From Bacillota bacterium (GTDB lineage: Bacteria; Bacillota; Clostridia; Peptostreptococcales; Anaerovoracaceae): 12,914 bases of DNA. This document shows, piece by piece, positions 6,004 through 12,534 of this stretch. Position 1 is the stretch's first letter; each line of letters opens with the position of its first letter. The position numbers and the translations under genes were made by a program. The notes under the pieces are model-generated. The model saw only the letters and a list, made by a program, of their open reading frames with translations, was not told the origin of the DNA and searched no databases. The stretch lies in contig JAUNBO010000037.1 in the NCBI GenBank assembly GCA_030527065.1, positions 1-12,914 of the forward strand. The letters are read 5' to 3'.

Positions 6004-8088
6004 ATGAGATTCGAAGACTACAGAACATTCAGGACCGCTGTCGGCGGCAGGCTGCTGCAAGTGGAGATCGGAAAGGTCTGCGGCCTGGCCAACGGCGCCG
6101 CCACCATGCGCTACGGGGATACGGTGGTGAACGTCACCGCCACCTGCTCCGCCCAACCCCGGGCGGACATAGACTTCTTCCCCTTAAGCTGCGAGTTTGA
6201 GGAAAAGATGTATGCGGCGGGAAAGATCCCCGGCGGCTTCATCAAGAGAGAGGGGAGACCTTCGGAAAAGGCCGTCCTCAGCGCCCGGCTCATGGACCGG
6301 CCCCTGCGGCCCCTGTTTCCCAAGGGCTTCTATAACGACGTACAGGTAGTGGCCACGGTCCTCTGCGTAGACCCGGATTGCACGCCGGACGTGGTGGCCA
6401 TGCTGGGATCTTCCATAGCCCTGTCCATTTCGGACATCCCCTTTGAAGGCCCCACCGCTTCCGTGCTGGTGGGCAGGGTCAACGGCGAATTCGTCATCAA
6501 CCCCACCCTGGCCCAGCGGGAAGAGAGCGAGCTGCATCTGGTGGTGGCCGGCACCAAGGACGCCATCATGATGGTGGAGGCCGGAGCCAAAGAGGTTTCC
6601 GAGGACGTGATGCTGGACGCCATCCTCTTCGCCCACGAAGAAATAAAGGCTCTGGTGGAATTCATAGAAGAGATCGTGGCAGAGGTGGGAAAACCGAAGA
6701 GAGAGGTAGAGCTCTACCAGATCCCGGAGGAAATAGACGCCGCCGTGCGGGAGTACGCCACGGACAAGATGCGGGCCGCCATCCAGACGGCGGACAAACA
6801 GGAGCGGCTGGACAACATGGATGCGGTGGAAACCGAGGCCAAGGAGCATTTTGCGGAGATCTATCCGGAAAATCCCAAGGACGTGGACGGCGTGCTCTAT
6901 AACATCACAAAAGAGCAGGTGCGCAGCCTCATCCTGGACGACGGCGTCCGCCCGGACAACCGGAAGCCCGATGAGATCCGTCCCATCTGGTGCGAGACCG
7001 GCTTCCTGCCCCGGACCCACGGCAGCGGCTTGTTCACCAGAGGCCAGACCCAGGTCCTTTCCGTTGCCACCCTGGCTCCTTTGGGAGAGTCCCAGACCAT
7101 AGACGGCATCAGCGAGGACACGGAAAAGCGCTATATGCATCACTATAACTTCCCGCCCTACAGCGTCGGCGAGGCCAGGCCCATGAGAAGCCCCGGCCGC
7201 CGGGAGATCGGTCACGGTGCTTTAGCGGAACGGGCCCTCATTCCCGTGCTCCCCGCTCCGGAGGATTTCCCCTACGCCATCCGGGTGGTTTCCGAGGTCC
7301 TTTCTTCCAACGGCAGCACCAGCATGGGTTCCACCTGCGGCAGCTGCCTGGCGCTGATGGACGCCGGCGTACCCATTTCGGCCCCCGTGTCCGGCATCGC
7401 CATGGGCCTGGTGAAGGGAGAAGACAAGCTGGCCATCCTCAGCGACATCCAGGGGATGGAGGACTTCCTTGGAGATATGGACTTCAAAGTGGCGGGGACC
7501 AAGAAAGGCATCACCGCCATCCAGATGGACATCAAGATCCACGGCCTCAGCCGGGAGATCCTGCAGGCCGCTCTGGCCCAGGCCCACGAAGGCCGTATGT
7601 ACATCATGGATAAAATGATGGAAGAGATTTCCGAGCCCAGGCCGGAACTTTCTCCCTGGGCCCCCAGGATCATATCCCTGATGGTGGACCCGGACAAGAT
7701 CCGCATCATCATCGGCAAGGGCGGCAGCACCATCAACCGCATCATCGCAGAGACCGGCGCAAAGATAGACGTCAACGACGACGGCATGGTCTCCATCGCC
7801 TCTCCGGACATCGAGAGCGCCATGGCGGCCCAGCGGGAGATCGAAATGCTCACCAAGGACGTGGAGGTGGGAGAGGTCTACGACGGCACTGTCACCCGGC
7901 TCATGACCTTCGGCGCCTTTGTGGAGGTCCTGCCCGGAAAAGAGGGGCTGCTCCACATCTCCCGCATTTCCAGAGACCGGGTGGACAAGGTGGAGGATGT
8001 GTTGAAGGTAGGCGACAAGATCAAGGTGAAGTGCTTTGAGATAGACAGCCAGAACCGCATCAACCTGACCCATAAGGATCTGGAATAA
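6004..8088 (+). CDS. pnp: Polyribonucleotide nucleotidyltransferase (PNPase)
   Basis: PNPase is the trimeric phosphorolytic 3'-5' exoribonuclease of RNA turnover, and also adds 3' tails. The 694-residue protein has the full layout. The first RNase PH domain includes GDTVVNVTATCS and KREGRPSEKAVLSARLMDRP. An alpha-helical linker follows (about 230-310). The second PH domain includes GLFTRGQTQVLSVATL, HHYNFPPYSVGE and SDIQGMEDFLGDMDFKVAGT, where D491 and D493 lie in the catalytic segment. The KH domain has IIIGKGGSTINRI (GKGG at 571-574). The S1 domain starts near 620 (GEVYDGTVTRLMTFGAFVEV). ATG at 6004 follows GGAGG (5989-5993) by 10 nt. A structured 138-nt leader lies between the rpsO terminator and this start. 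The protein is complete and nothing is unusual. Confidence 0.98.
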   Translation: MRFEDYRTFRTAVGGRLLQVEIGKVCGLANGAATMRYGDTVVNVTATCSAQPRADIDFFPLSCEFEEKMYAAGKIPGGFIKREGRPSEKAVLSARLMDRPLRPLFPKGFYNDVQVVATVLCVDPDCTPDVVAMLGSSIALSISDIPFEGPTASVLVGRVNGEFVINPTLAQREESELHLVVAGTKDAIMMVEAGAKEVSEDVMLDAILFAHEEIKALVEFIEEIVAEVGKPKREVELYQIPEEIDAAVREYATDKMRAAIQTADKQERLDNMDAVETEAKEHFAEIYPENPKDVDGVLYNITKEQVRSLILDDGVRPDNRKPDEIRPIWCETGFLPRTHGSGLFTRGQTQVLSVATLAPLGESQTIDGISEDTEKRYMHHYNFPPYSVGEARPMRSPGRREIGHGALAERALIPVLPAPEDFPYAIRVVSEVLSSNGSTSMGSTCGSCLALMDAGVPISAPVSGIAMGLVKGEDKLAILSDIQGMEDFLGDMDFKVAGTKKGITAIQMDIKIHGLSREILQAALAQAHEGRMYIMDKMMEEISEPRPELSPWAPRIISLMVDPDKIRIIIGKGGSTINRIIAETGAKIDVNDDGMVSIASPDIESAMAAQREIEMLTKDVEVGEVYDGTVTRLMTFGAFVEVLPGKEGLLHISRISRDRVDKVEDVLKVGDKIKVKCFEIDSQNRINLTHKDLE

Positions 8089-8147
8089 GAGGGAAGTCCG
8101 GGCCGTCCTGTAATGTGGGATGTTGCCCGTTACCACCGCTGAATACG

Positions 8148-8177
8148 CCCCTTGCCCTTCGCATAGAATGGCAGGGG
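8148..8177 (+). promoter_or_regulatory. Hairpin covering the deacetylase ribosome-binding site
   Basis: CCCC (8148-8151) plus GCC (8154-8156) pair with GGC (8170-8172) and GGGG (8174-8177), with a T-A pair and one bulged T between them. The loop is 13 nt. The right arm is part of the G-rich ribosome-binding site (8174-8178) that lies 8 nt before the ATG at 8187, so folding would lower translation. Eight pairs with a bulge could occur by chance in such G/C-rich sequence, so the call is tentative. Confidence 0.35.
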
Positions 8178-8186
8178 GTGTTTTTG

Positions 8187-8924
8187 ATGAAGAGAAAAAA
8201 GATGGCGGCGGTGGCGGCGGGTTTCTGCCTGCTTGCGGCGGGGGGGCTGCTCTGGACGGGGAGCCTGTCGGCGGGGCCGGAGGACGGCGACGGCGCTTAT
8301 GTGGAAACGGTGGCGGTGGCAGGGGAAGAGGACGTGGTGATACGCTGCGCCCCGGCGGGAACAGGCCGGACGGCCATCACCTGCAACGTGGACTGGGGGG
8401 AGGACGTGATCCCCGGGCTGCTGGATATCTGCCGGGAAAAGGACGTGACCATCACTTTTTTCGTCACGGGGAAGTGGGCGGAAAAGAATCCCTGGCTCCT
8501 GCGGAAGATGTACCTGGCAGGCCATGAGATCCAGAGCCACGGCTACGCCCATACTCTGTGCTCTCAGGCTTCGGCGGAGAAGATACGGGAGGAGCTGGAA
8601 AAGACGGAAGAGATCCTGGAAGAGCTGCTGGGAGTGACCCCCGGGGTCTTTGCGCCGCCTTCCGGGGATTATGACGCCGGCACCGTGGAGCTGTGCCGGA
8701 CCCTGGGCTATACCCTTTCGTTATGGAGCGCCGACACCATCGACTGGCGGGAGGGCTCCACCGCAGAGGTGATCAAAGAGCGGATTTTGGGAAAGGAGCT
8801 GGACGGGGGGATCGTCCTGATGCACCCGAAAGAGGAAACGGCAAAGGCTCTGCCGGAGCTCATAGACGAGATGCGGAGCAGGGGCCTTGAGCCCGGCCCC
8901 CTGCGGGATCTGGGGCTGTATTGA
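8187..8924 (+). CDS. ylxY: Polysaccharide deacetylase family protein, YlxY/PdaB-like, with altered active site
   Basis: This is a NodB-fold (carbohydrate esterase 4) protein, normally acting on N-acetyl groups of cell-wall polysaccharide outside the membrane. Residues 1-32 are a basic head followed by a hydrophobic run, so a signal peptide or membrane anchor. The NodB domain follows: motif 1 ITCNVDWGED (64-73), TFFVTGKWAEKNP, motif 2 GHEIQSHGYAHT (112-123, with H118 and H122), motif 3 FAPPSGD (155-161), SLWSADTIDW (178-187) and motif 5 GGIVLMH (H213). It resembles sporulation-type PdaB/YlxY (WGD, PPSGD, NDW). The usual motif-1 Asp is N67 and the motif-3 Arg is A156, so activity is doubtful although the His ligands remain. 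ATG 8187 was chosen over GTG 8115 because it follows GGGGG and opens directly on the signal sequence. Position after pnp matches Bacillus ylxY. Length is 245 residues. Confidence 0.88.
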   Translation: MKRKKMAAVAAGFCLLAAGGLLWTGSLSAGPEDGDGAYVETVAVAGEEDVVIRCAPAGTGRTAITCNVDWGEDVIPGLLDICREKDVTITFFVTGKWAEKNPWLLRKMYLAGHEIQSHGYAHTLCSQASAEKIREELEKTEEILEELLGVTPGVFAPPSGDYDAGTVELCRTLGYTLSLWSADTIDWREGSTAEVIKERILGKELDGGIVLMHPKEETAKALPELIDEMRSRGLEPGPLRDLGLY

Positions 8925-8960
8925 GCCCTCGCTGGTCCGGGGAGAGTTACTATTCGTAGG

Positions 8961-9021
8961 GCGCCAGGGGGGGGCGGTTTGCCGGGCCTCCGCAGGACCA
9001 GCAAACCGCTCCCCCTGGCGT
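8961..9021. repeat. G/C-rich inverted repeat in the deacetylase-peptidase intergenic region
   Basis: GCGCCA plus seven or eight Gs, then CGGTTTGC (8961-8982), pair with GCAAACCG plus CTCCCCC, then TGGCGT (9001-9021). This gives about 21 pairs with one bulged G (8967) and terminal and internal G-U pairs; the loop is 18 nt. No U-tract follows on either strand, so it is not a standard terminator. GCTGGTCC (8931-8938) is complementary to GGACCAGC (8995-9002), which overlaps the loop and right arm and allows an alternative fold. It may be a dispersed palindromic element, an mRNA 3'-end stabiliser for the deacetylase message, or a switch. It is the only structured element in the 239-nt gap apart from the promoter. 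Confidence 0.7.
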
Positions 9022-9076
9022 CCCCGCGAAAAACAACACCCGGAATGTTGGAGACGCCGTCCCGGGAAAATAGAGA

Positions 9077-9105
9077 TTGACTAAGGGGGCTCCGCTACAT
9101 AAAAT
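9077..9105 (+). promoter_or_regulatory. Sigma-A-type promoter for peptidase-dut(-malQ) unit
   Basis: TTGACT (9077-9082) and TAAAAT (9100-9105) are each 5/6 matches to consensus and are separated by exactly 17 nt. Transcription would begin near 9112, giving a leader of about 52 nt before the peptidase ATG at 9164. It shares the same -10 as the rpsO promoter. Its presence indicates that the peptidase and dut are transcribed apart from pnp and the deacetylase gene. Confidence 0.8.
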
Positions 9106-9163
9106 AGAAGAGACGCAGGGGCGGGAGCCCGGCGAAAAATGCAGAAAGTGAAATGGTAAAAAG

Positions 9164-10414
9164 ATGATAGTAAAAGAAACCTTGGGACAGGGGATCGGCA
9201 TGGTATCGGAGGAGCTGCCTCATTTGCAGTCGGCGTCCATGGGGATCTGGGTCAGGGCCGGTTCCTCTCACGAGACTCCGGAGAACCATGGCATCTCCCA
9301 CCTCATAGAGCACATGATGTTCAAGGGCACCGCGAGCAGGAGCGCCAGGCAGATCGCAGAAGAGGTGGACCGGATGGGGGTCCACATCAACGCCTTCACG
9401 GGAAAAGAGGCCACCTGCTACTATATCAAGTCCCTCAGCGGGAACCTGGAAAAGGCCTCAGAGGTGGTGGCGGACATGTTCCGAAACTCCGTCTTCTCCG
9501 AAGAAGAGCTGGAAAAGGAGAAGCAGGTCGTCTATGAAGAGATCAAAATGACGGAGGACACGCCGGAAGAGGACGCCCACGAGATCCTGGATCAGATGGT
9601 CTTTTCCGGAACGGAGCTGGAAAACTGCGTCATCGGCACGCCGGAGTCCCTGGCGGCCATCAGCCGCCGGGATATCCTGGATTATCTGGAGAAAGAATAT
9701 ACGAGTGAGCAGACTCTGGTGGCTCTGGCCGGCAGCTTCCGGGAAGAAAGAATGAGAAGCTTTTTCGCCGAAAAGCTGGCGGGGCTGGCGACGGCGCCGG
9801 CGGCGGAGCTGCGCCGGGACGCTCCTTATAAAAGCCGGTACCGGGTGAAGGTAAAGGACGTGGAGCAATCCCATATCTGCCTGGGCCTGCCGGGAGTTTC
9901 CATGGAGCACCCTCTCTCCTGTGCCATGAAGATGCTGAACAACATCATGGGCGGCAGCATGAGCTCCAGGCTGTTCCAGAGCGTCCGGGAGGAGAAGGGC
10001 CTGGCCTACGCCGTGTATTCCGGAGCGGGCTTCTACGTCAACCGGGGGATCTGCAGCATTTATGCCGGCGTGGCCCACCAGAGAGTGGAAGAGGCGGTAA
10101 AGGCCATCGTGGAGGAGCTGCGGCTGCTGGGAGAAAAGGGCGTTTCTGAGGAAGAGTTGGAAACGGCCAGGGAGCAGATAAAGAGCAGTCATATCTTCGG
10201 CCAGGAGAATGTGAACCACCGGATGTTCTATATGGGAAAGAACCTGCTGCTCCTGGGCAGGGTGGAGACGGCGGAAGAGGTCCTGGAAAGACTGGACCGG
10301 GTGACCATGGAGGACGTCAGAGAGGCGGCCCGGCTCATCGCCGGCGTGGAAAATTACAGCGGCGTCCTGATCTCCAACCGGGATCTGGATCTGGAAAAGA
10401 TAGTGCGGGGGTAA
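9164..10414 (+). CDS. mlpA: M16 family zinc peptidase (MlpA-like processing protease)
   Basis: This is an M16 (pitrilysin/mitochondrial processing peptidase-like) metallopeptidase of 416 residues, the size of single-unit bacterial M16B enzymes that act as homodimers in the cytoplasm. The inverted zinc motif HLIEH has H46, E49 and H50. The third ligand is expected about 76 residues on and is E126 in VVYEEIKM. The C-terminal half has the conserved MGGSMSSRLFQSVREEKGLAY block, so this is an active-type chain rather than an inactive partner. Position after the ylxY-like gene matches Bacillus mlpA. The Shine-Dalgarno is weak (GAAAGTG at 9144-9150). A 6-codon ORF (ATG 9139 to TAA 9159) ends just upstream, so reinitiation is possible. 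The gene has its own promoter and ends 4 nt before dut. The natural substrate is unknown. Confidence 0.92.
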   Translation: MIVKETLGQGIGMVSEELPHLQSASMGIWVRAGSSHETPENHGISHLIEHMMFKGTASRSARQIAEEVDRMGVHINAFTGKEATCYYIKSLSGNLEKASEVVADMFRNSVFSEEELEKEKQVVYEEIKMTEDTPEEDAHEILDQMVFSGTELENCVIGTPESLAAISRRDILDYLEKEYTSEQTLVALAGSFREERMRSFFAEKLAGLATAPAAELRRDAPYKSRYRVKVKDVEQSHICLGLPGVSMEHPLSCAMKMLNNIMGGSMSSRLFQSVREEKGLAYAVYSGAGFYVNRGICSIYAGVAHQRVEEAVKAIVEELRLLGEKGVSEEELETAREQIKSSHIFGQENVNHRMFYMGKNLLLLGRVETAEEVLERLDRVTMEDVREAARLIAGVENYSGVLISNRDLDLEKIVRG

Positions 10415-10418
10415 GAAG

Positions 10419-10850
10419 ATGAAGGTGAAGATCGTTTCCGGGAGCGGCAGGCTGCCCCGGTATGAAACCCCGGGCTCCGCAGGCATGGACCTCCGGGCCT
10501 GTCTGGAGAAGGACCTGGTCCTGGAGCCGGGAGACTGGGCGGCGGTGCCCACGGGGATCTCCATCGCTCTGCCGGAGGGCTTCGAGGCCCAGGTGCGGGG
10601 CAGAAGCGGCCTTGCGGTGAAGCACGGCGTGGGGCTGGTAAACGGCGTGGGCACCATAGACAGCGATTACCGGGGAGAAATCAAGGTTCCTGTTATCAAC
10701 TGGGGTAAGGGATCATTTACCATCCGTGACGGAGACCGGATCGCCCAGCTGGTGGTCAGCGCTTTTGTGAAAATAGAGTGGGAGCCCGCCGAAGATCTGG
10801 AAGAAACGGTCCGGGGCGCCGGAGGTTTCGGCCACACGGGGCTGGAATGA
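10419..10850 (+). CDS. dut: Deoxyuridine 5'-triphosphate nucleotidohydrolase (dUTPase)
   Basis: dUTPase hydrolyses dUTP to dUMP and pyrophosphate, keeping uracil out of DNA and feeding thymidylate synthesis. All five motifs of the homotrimeric family are present in 143 residues. They are GSAGMDLRA (motif 1), RGRSGLAVKHG (2), NGVGTIDSDYRGEIKV (3; D81 is the catalytic Asp position and Y84 stacks uracil), GDRIAQLVV (4) and RGAGGFGHTG (5). Motif 5 usually reads GFGSTG, so the His is a small variation. The ATG at 10419 follows GGGGGT (10407-10412) inside the end of the peptidase gene and sits 4 nt after its stop, so co-transcription is very likely. Identification is secure. Confidence 0.97.
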   Translation: MKVKIVSGSGRLPRYETPGSAGMDLRACLEKDLVLEPGDWAAVPTGISIALPEGFEAQVRGRSGLAVKHGVGLVNGVGTIDSDYRGEIKVPVINWGKGSFTIRDGDRIAQLVVSAFVKIEWEPAEDLEETVRGAGGFGHTGLE

Positions 10851-10896
10851 CAGAGACGGGCAGCCGGCATTCGGACCCGGGCCCATGAGGAGCGAT

Positions 10897-12375
10897 ATGG
10901 AACGCAGCAGCGGCATTCTCTTACACATTTCATCCCTGCCGTCGCCCTACGGCGTCGGTACCCTGGGCAGAGAAGCCCGGGAATTCATAGAATTTCTGGA
11001 CAGTGCGGGGCAGCGCTTCTGGCAGATGCTTCCCGTAGGGCCCACAGGCTTTGGCGACTCTCCGTACCAGAGCTTTTCTTCTTTTGCGGGGAATCCTTTC
11101 TTTGTGGATCTGGGGCTTTTGGCAGAAGAGGGCCTGCTGACGGAGGCGGAAGCAGGGGCCGGCACCTGGGGAGACCGGCCGGAGCAGGCGGACTATTCTC
11201 TGCTGGCCCGCCGCCGGCCGGCGGTGCTGCGGCAGGCTTATGAAAGAGGACGGGAGCGTTTAAGGGGAGAATGGGAAGGCTTCTGCAGGGACAATGACGC
11301 CTGGCTGAAGGACTACGCCCTGTTTATGGCTTTAAAGGAGCATTTCCGGCAAACTCCCTGGGACCAGTGGGAGGACAGAGCCCTGCGCTTTCACCGGCAG
11401 GAGGCCGCAGACCTCTGGCGGGAGCGCCTGGCGGGAGAGGTGGAATACCACAGCTTTGTGCAATACCTGTTCTTCCGCCAATGGGGGGCCTTAAAAGCTT
11501 TTGCGGAAGAGCATGGAATCAGACTCATCGGGGACCTGCCCATCTATGCGGCCCCGGATTCCGCAGACGTCTGGGGCAATCAGGAGGAATACCTTCTGGA
11601 CGGGGAAGGACGTCCCCTGGCCGTAGGAGGCACGCCGCCGGACGCTTTCACCAGTCAGGGACAGCTCTGGGGCAATCCCCTTTACCGCTGGGAGAAGATG
11701 AAGGAAAACGATTACCGCTGGTGGAAGGCCCGCATGGGGGCTGCCGCCGCTCTCTTCCATGTGGTGCGCCTGGACCATTTCCGGGGGCTGGAAAGCTACT
11801 GGCAGATCCCCGCCGGAGCGGAAAGCGCCGCCGCCGGCTGCTGGGCAAAGGGGCCGGGCCTGTCCCTGATCCGGGCGCTGCAGGAGGCCCTTCCCGACCT
11901 GGCGGTCATCGCCGAGGACCTGGGCTGCCTGACGCCGGAGGTGAGAGAGCTGCTGGAGGCTTCCGGCTGGCCGGGGATGAAGGTGCTGGAGTTTGCCTTC
12001 GATTCCTTGCAGCCCAGCGATTACCTGCCTCACAGATACGGCCGCCGCTGTGCGGTGTATACGGGGACCCACGATAACCTTCCCGCCGCCGCCTGGTTTT
12101 CGGAGCTGAGCGCCGATACGGTTCTCTATGCGGCGGAATATCTGGGGCTCTCCCGGGAAGAGGGAAGGGTCTGGGGATTGATCAGAGGCGGCATGAGCTC
12201 TGTGGGAGAGCTGTTCATCGCCCAGATGCAGGACTATCTGGAGCTGGGCCGGGAAAGCCGGATGAATACGCCGGGGACCCTGGGGGGCAACTGGCAATGG
12301 CGGCTTGTGCCGGGACAACTGTCCCCTGAACTGGCCCGGCGGATACGGGAGCTGACGGCCCTTTATGAGCGCTGA
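10897..12375 (+). CDS. malQ: 4-alpha-glucanotransferase (amylomaltase)
   Basis: MalQ is a GH77 enzyme that transfers alpha-1,4-glucan segments between maltooligosaccharides in glycogen and maltodextrin metabolism. The N-terminus SSGILLHISSLPSPYGVGTLG and the blocks GDSPYQSFSSFAGNP and GIRLIGDLPIYAAPDSADVW are typical. With the start at 10897 the protein is 492 residues. The nucleophile D293 lies in VVRLDHFRG, the acid/base E340 in AVIAEDLGCLTPEVR, and D393 in YTGTHDN. These numbers nearly coincide with Thermus amylomaltase (D293, E340, D395). ATG 10897 was chosen because AGGAG (10888-10892) precedes it; an in-frame ATG at 10885 would add four residues but lacks a ribosome-binding site. The gene starts 46 nt after dut without a visible promoter, so it is probably in the same transcript. 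No clear terminator follows. Confidence 0.96.
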   Translation: MERSSGILLHISSLPSPYGVGTLGREAREFIEFLDSAGQRFWQMLPVGPTGFGDSPYQSFSSFAGNPFFVDLGLLAEEGLLTEAEAGAGTWGDRPEQADYSLLARRRPAVLRQAYERGRERLRGEWEGFCRDNDAWLKDYALFMALKEHFRQTPWDQWEDRALRFHRQEAADLWRERLAGEVEYHSFVQYLFFRQWGALKAFAEEHGIRLIGDLPIYAAPDSADVWGNQEEYLLDGEGRPLAVGGTPPDAFTSQGQLWGNPLYRWEKMKENDYRWWKARMGAAAALFHVVRLDHFRGLESYWQIPAGAESAAAGCWAKGPGLSLIRALQEALPDLAVIAEDLGCLTPEVRELLEASGWPGMKVLEFAFDSLQPSDYLPHRYGRRCAVYTGTHDNLPAAAWFSELSADTVLYAAEYLGLSREEGRVWGLIRGGMSSVGELFIAQMQDYLELGRESRMNTPGTLGGNWQWRLVPGQLSPELARRIRELTALYER

Positions 12376-12426
12376 TATTTTTTGGGACTGAGGGCAAAAC
12401 AGGCCCTTCCGCATATACTGCTATTA

Positions 12427-12461
12427 GCCCGCCCCATTTGTGAAACAAATGGCTGGCGGAC
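12427..12461. repeat. Palindrome A downstream of malQ
   Basis: CCATTTGT (12434-12441) and ACAAATGG (12445-12452) form a perfect 8-bp arm pair around GAA. A lower stem pairs 12427-12433 with 12455-12461, with one mismatch and a 2-nt bulge (CT). It lies in the 159-nt gap between malQ and the catalase-like gene. It has no following U-tract, so it is not a simple terminator. It could be a protein operator (two ACAAATGG half-sites), an RNA hairpin, or the left part of a small repeated element with palindrome B. Confidence 0.7.
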
Positions 12462-12512
12462 TTATGCAAGGAATTCACAAATCTTTGATTTGTAGAATTC
12501 TACTGCAATAAG
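12461..12512. repeat. Palindrome B upstream of the catalase-like gene
   Basis: GAATTC (12471-12476) plus ACAAATC (12477-12483) pair with GATTTGT (12487-12493) plus GAATTC (12495-12500) around TTT, with one bulged A. The stem extends outward: CTTATGCA (12461-12468) pairs with TGCA-ATAAG (12504-12512) with one bulged A, across a small internal loop. In all, about 22 pairs lie in 52 nt. It abuts palindrome A and shares its ACAAAT/ATTTGT blocks, so the two can also pair with each other. It ends 8 nt before the ribosome-binding site of the next gene (12521-12526). The function is unknown. Confidence 0.7.
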
Positions 12513-12534
12513 AACTTTGCGGGAGGATGCGGGC

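Noticed and set aside
8115..8186. GTG at 8115 as the start of the deacetylase
   Set aside because: It has no ribosome-binding site, and the added 24 residues are Pro-rich and would bury the signal sequence.
9034..9050. Small hairpin CAACA/TGTTG followed by T5 on the minus strand as a terminator
   Set aside because: The stem is only 5 bp and no minus-strand gene reads into it.
12390..12408. AGGGC/GCCCT hairpin as malQ terminator
   Set aside because: The stem is five pairs and is followed by TCCGCATA rather than a U-tract. The T-run at 12378-12383 precedes the stem.
12414..12419. TATACT as a -10 for the catalase-like gene
   Set aside because: No acceptable -35 lies 15-19 nt upstream; TTGGGA at 12382 is too far. 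TTGATT (12485) with AATAAG (12507) is also too poor.
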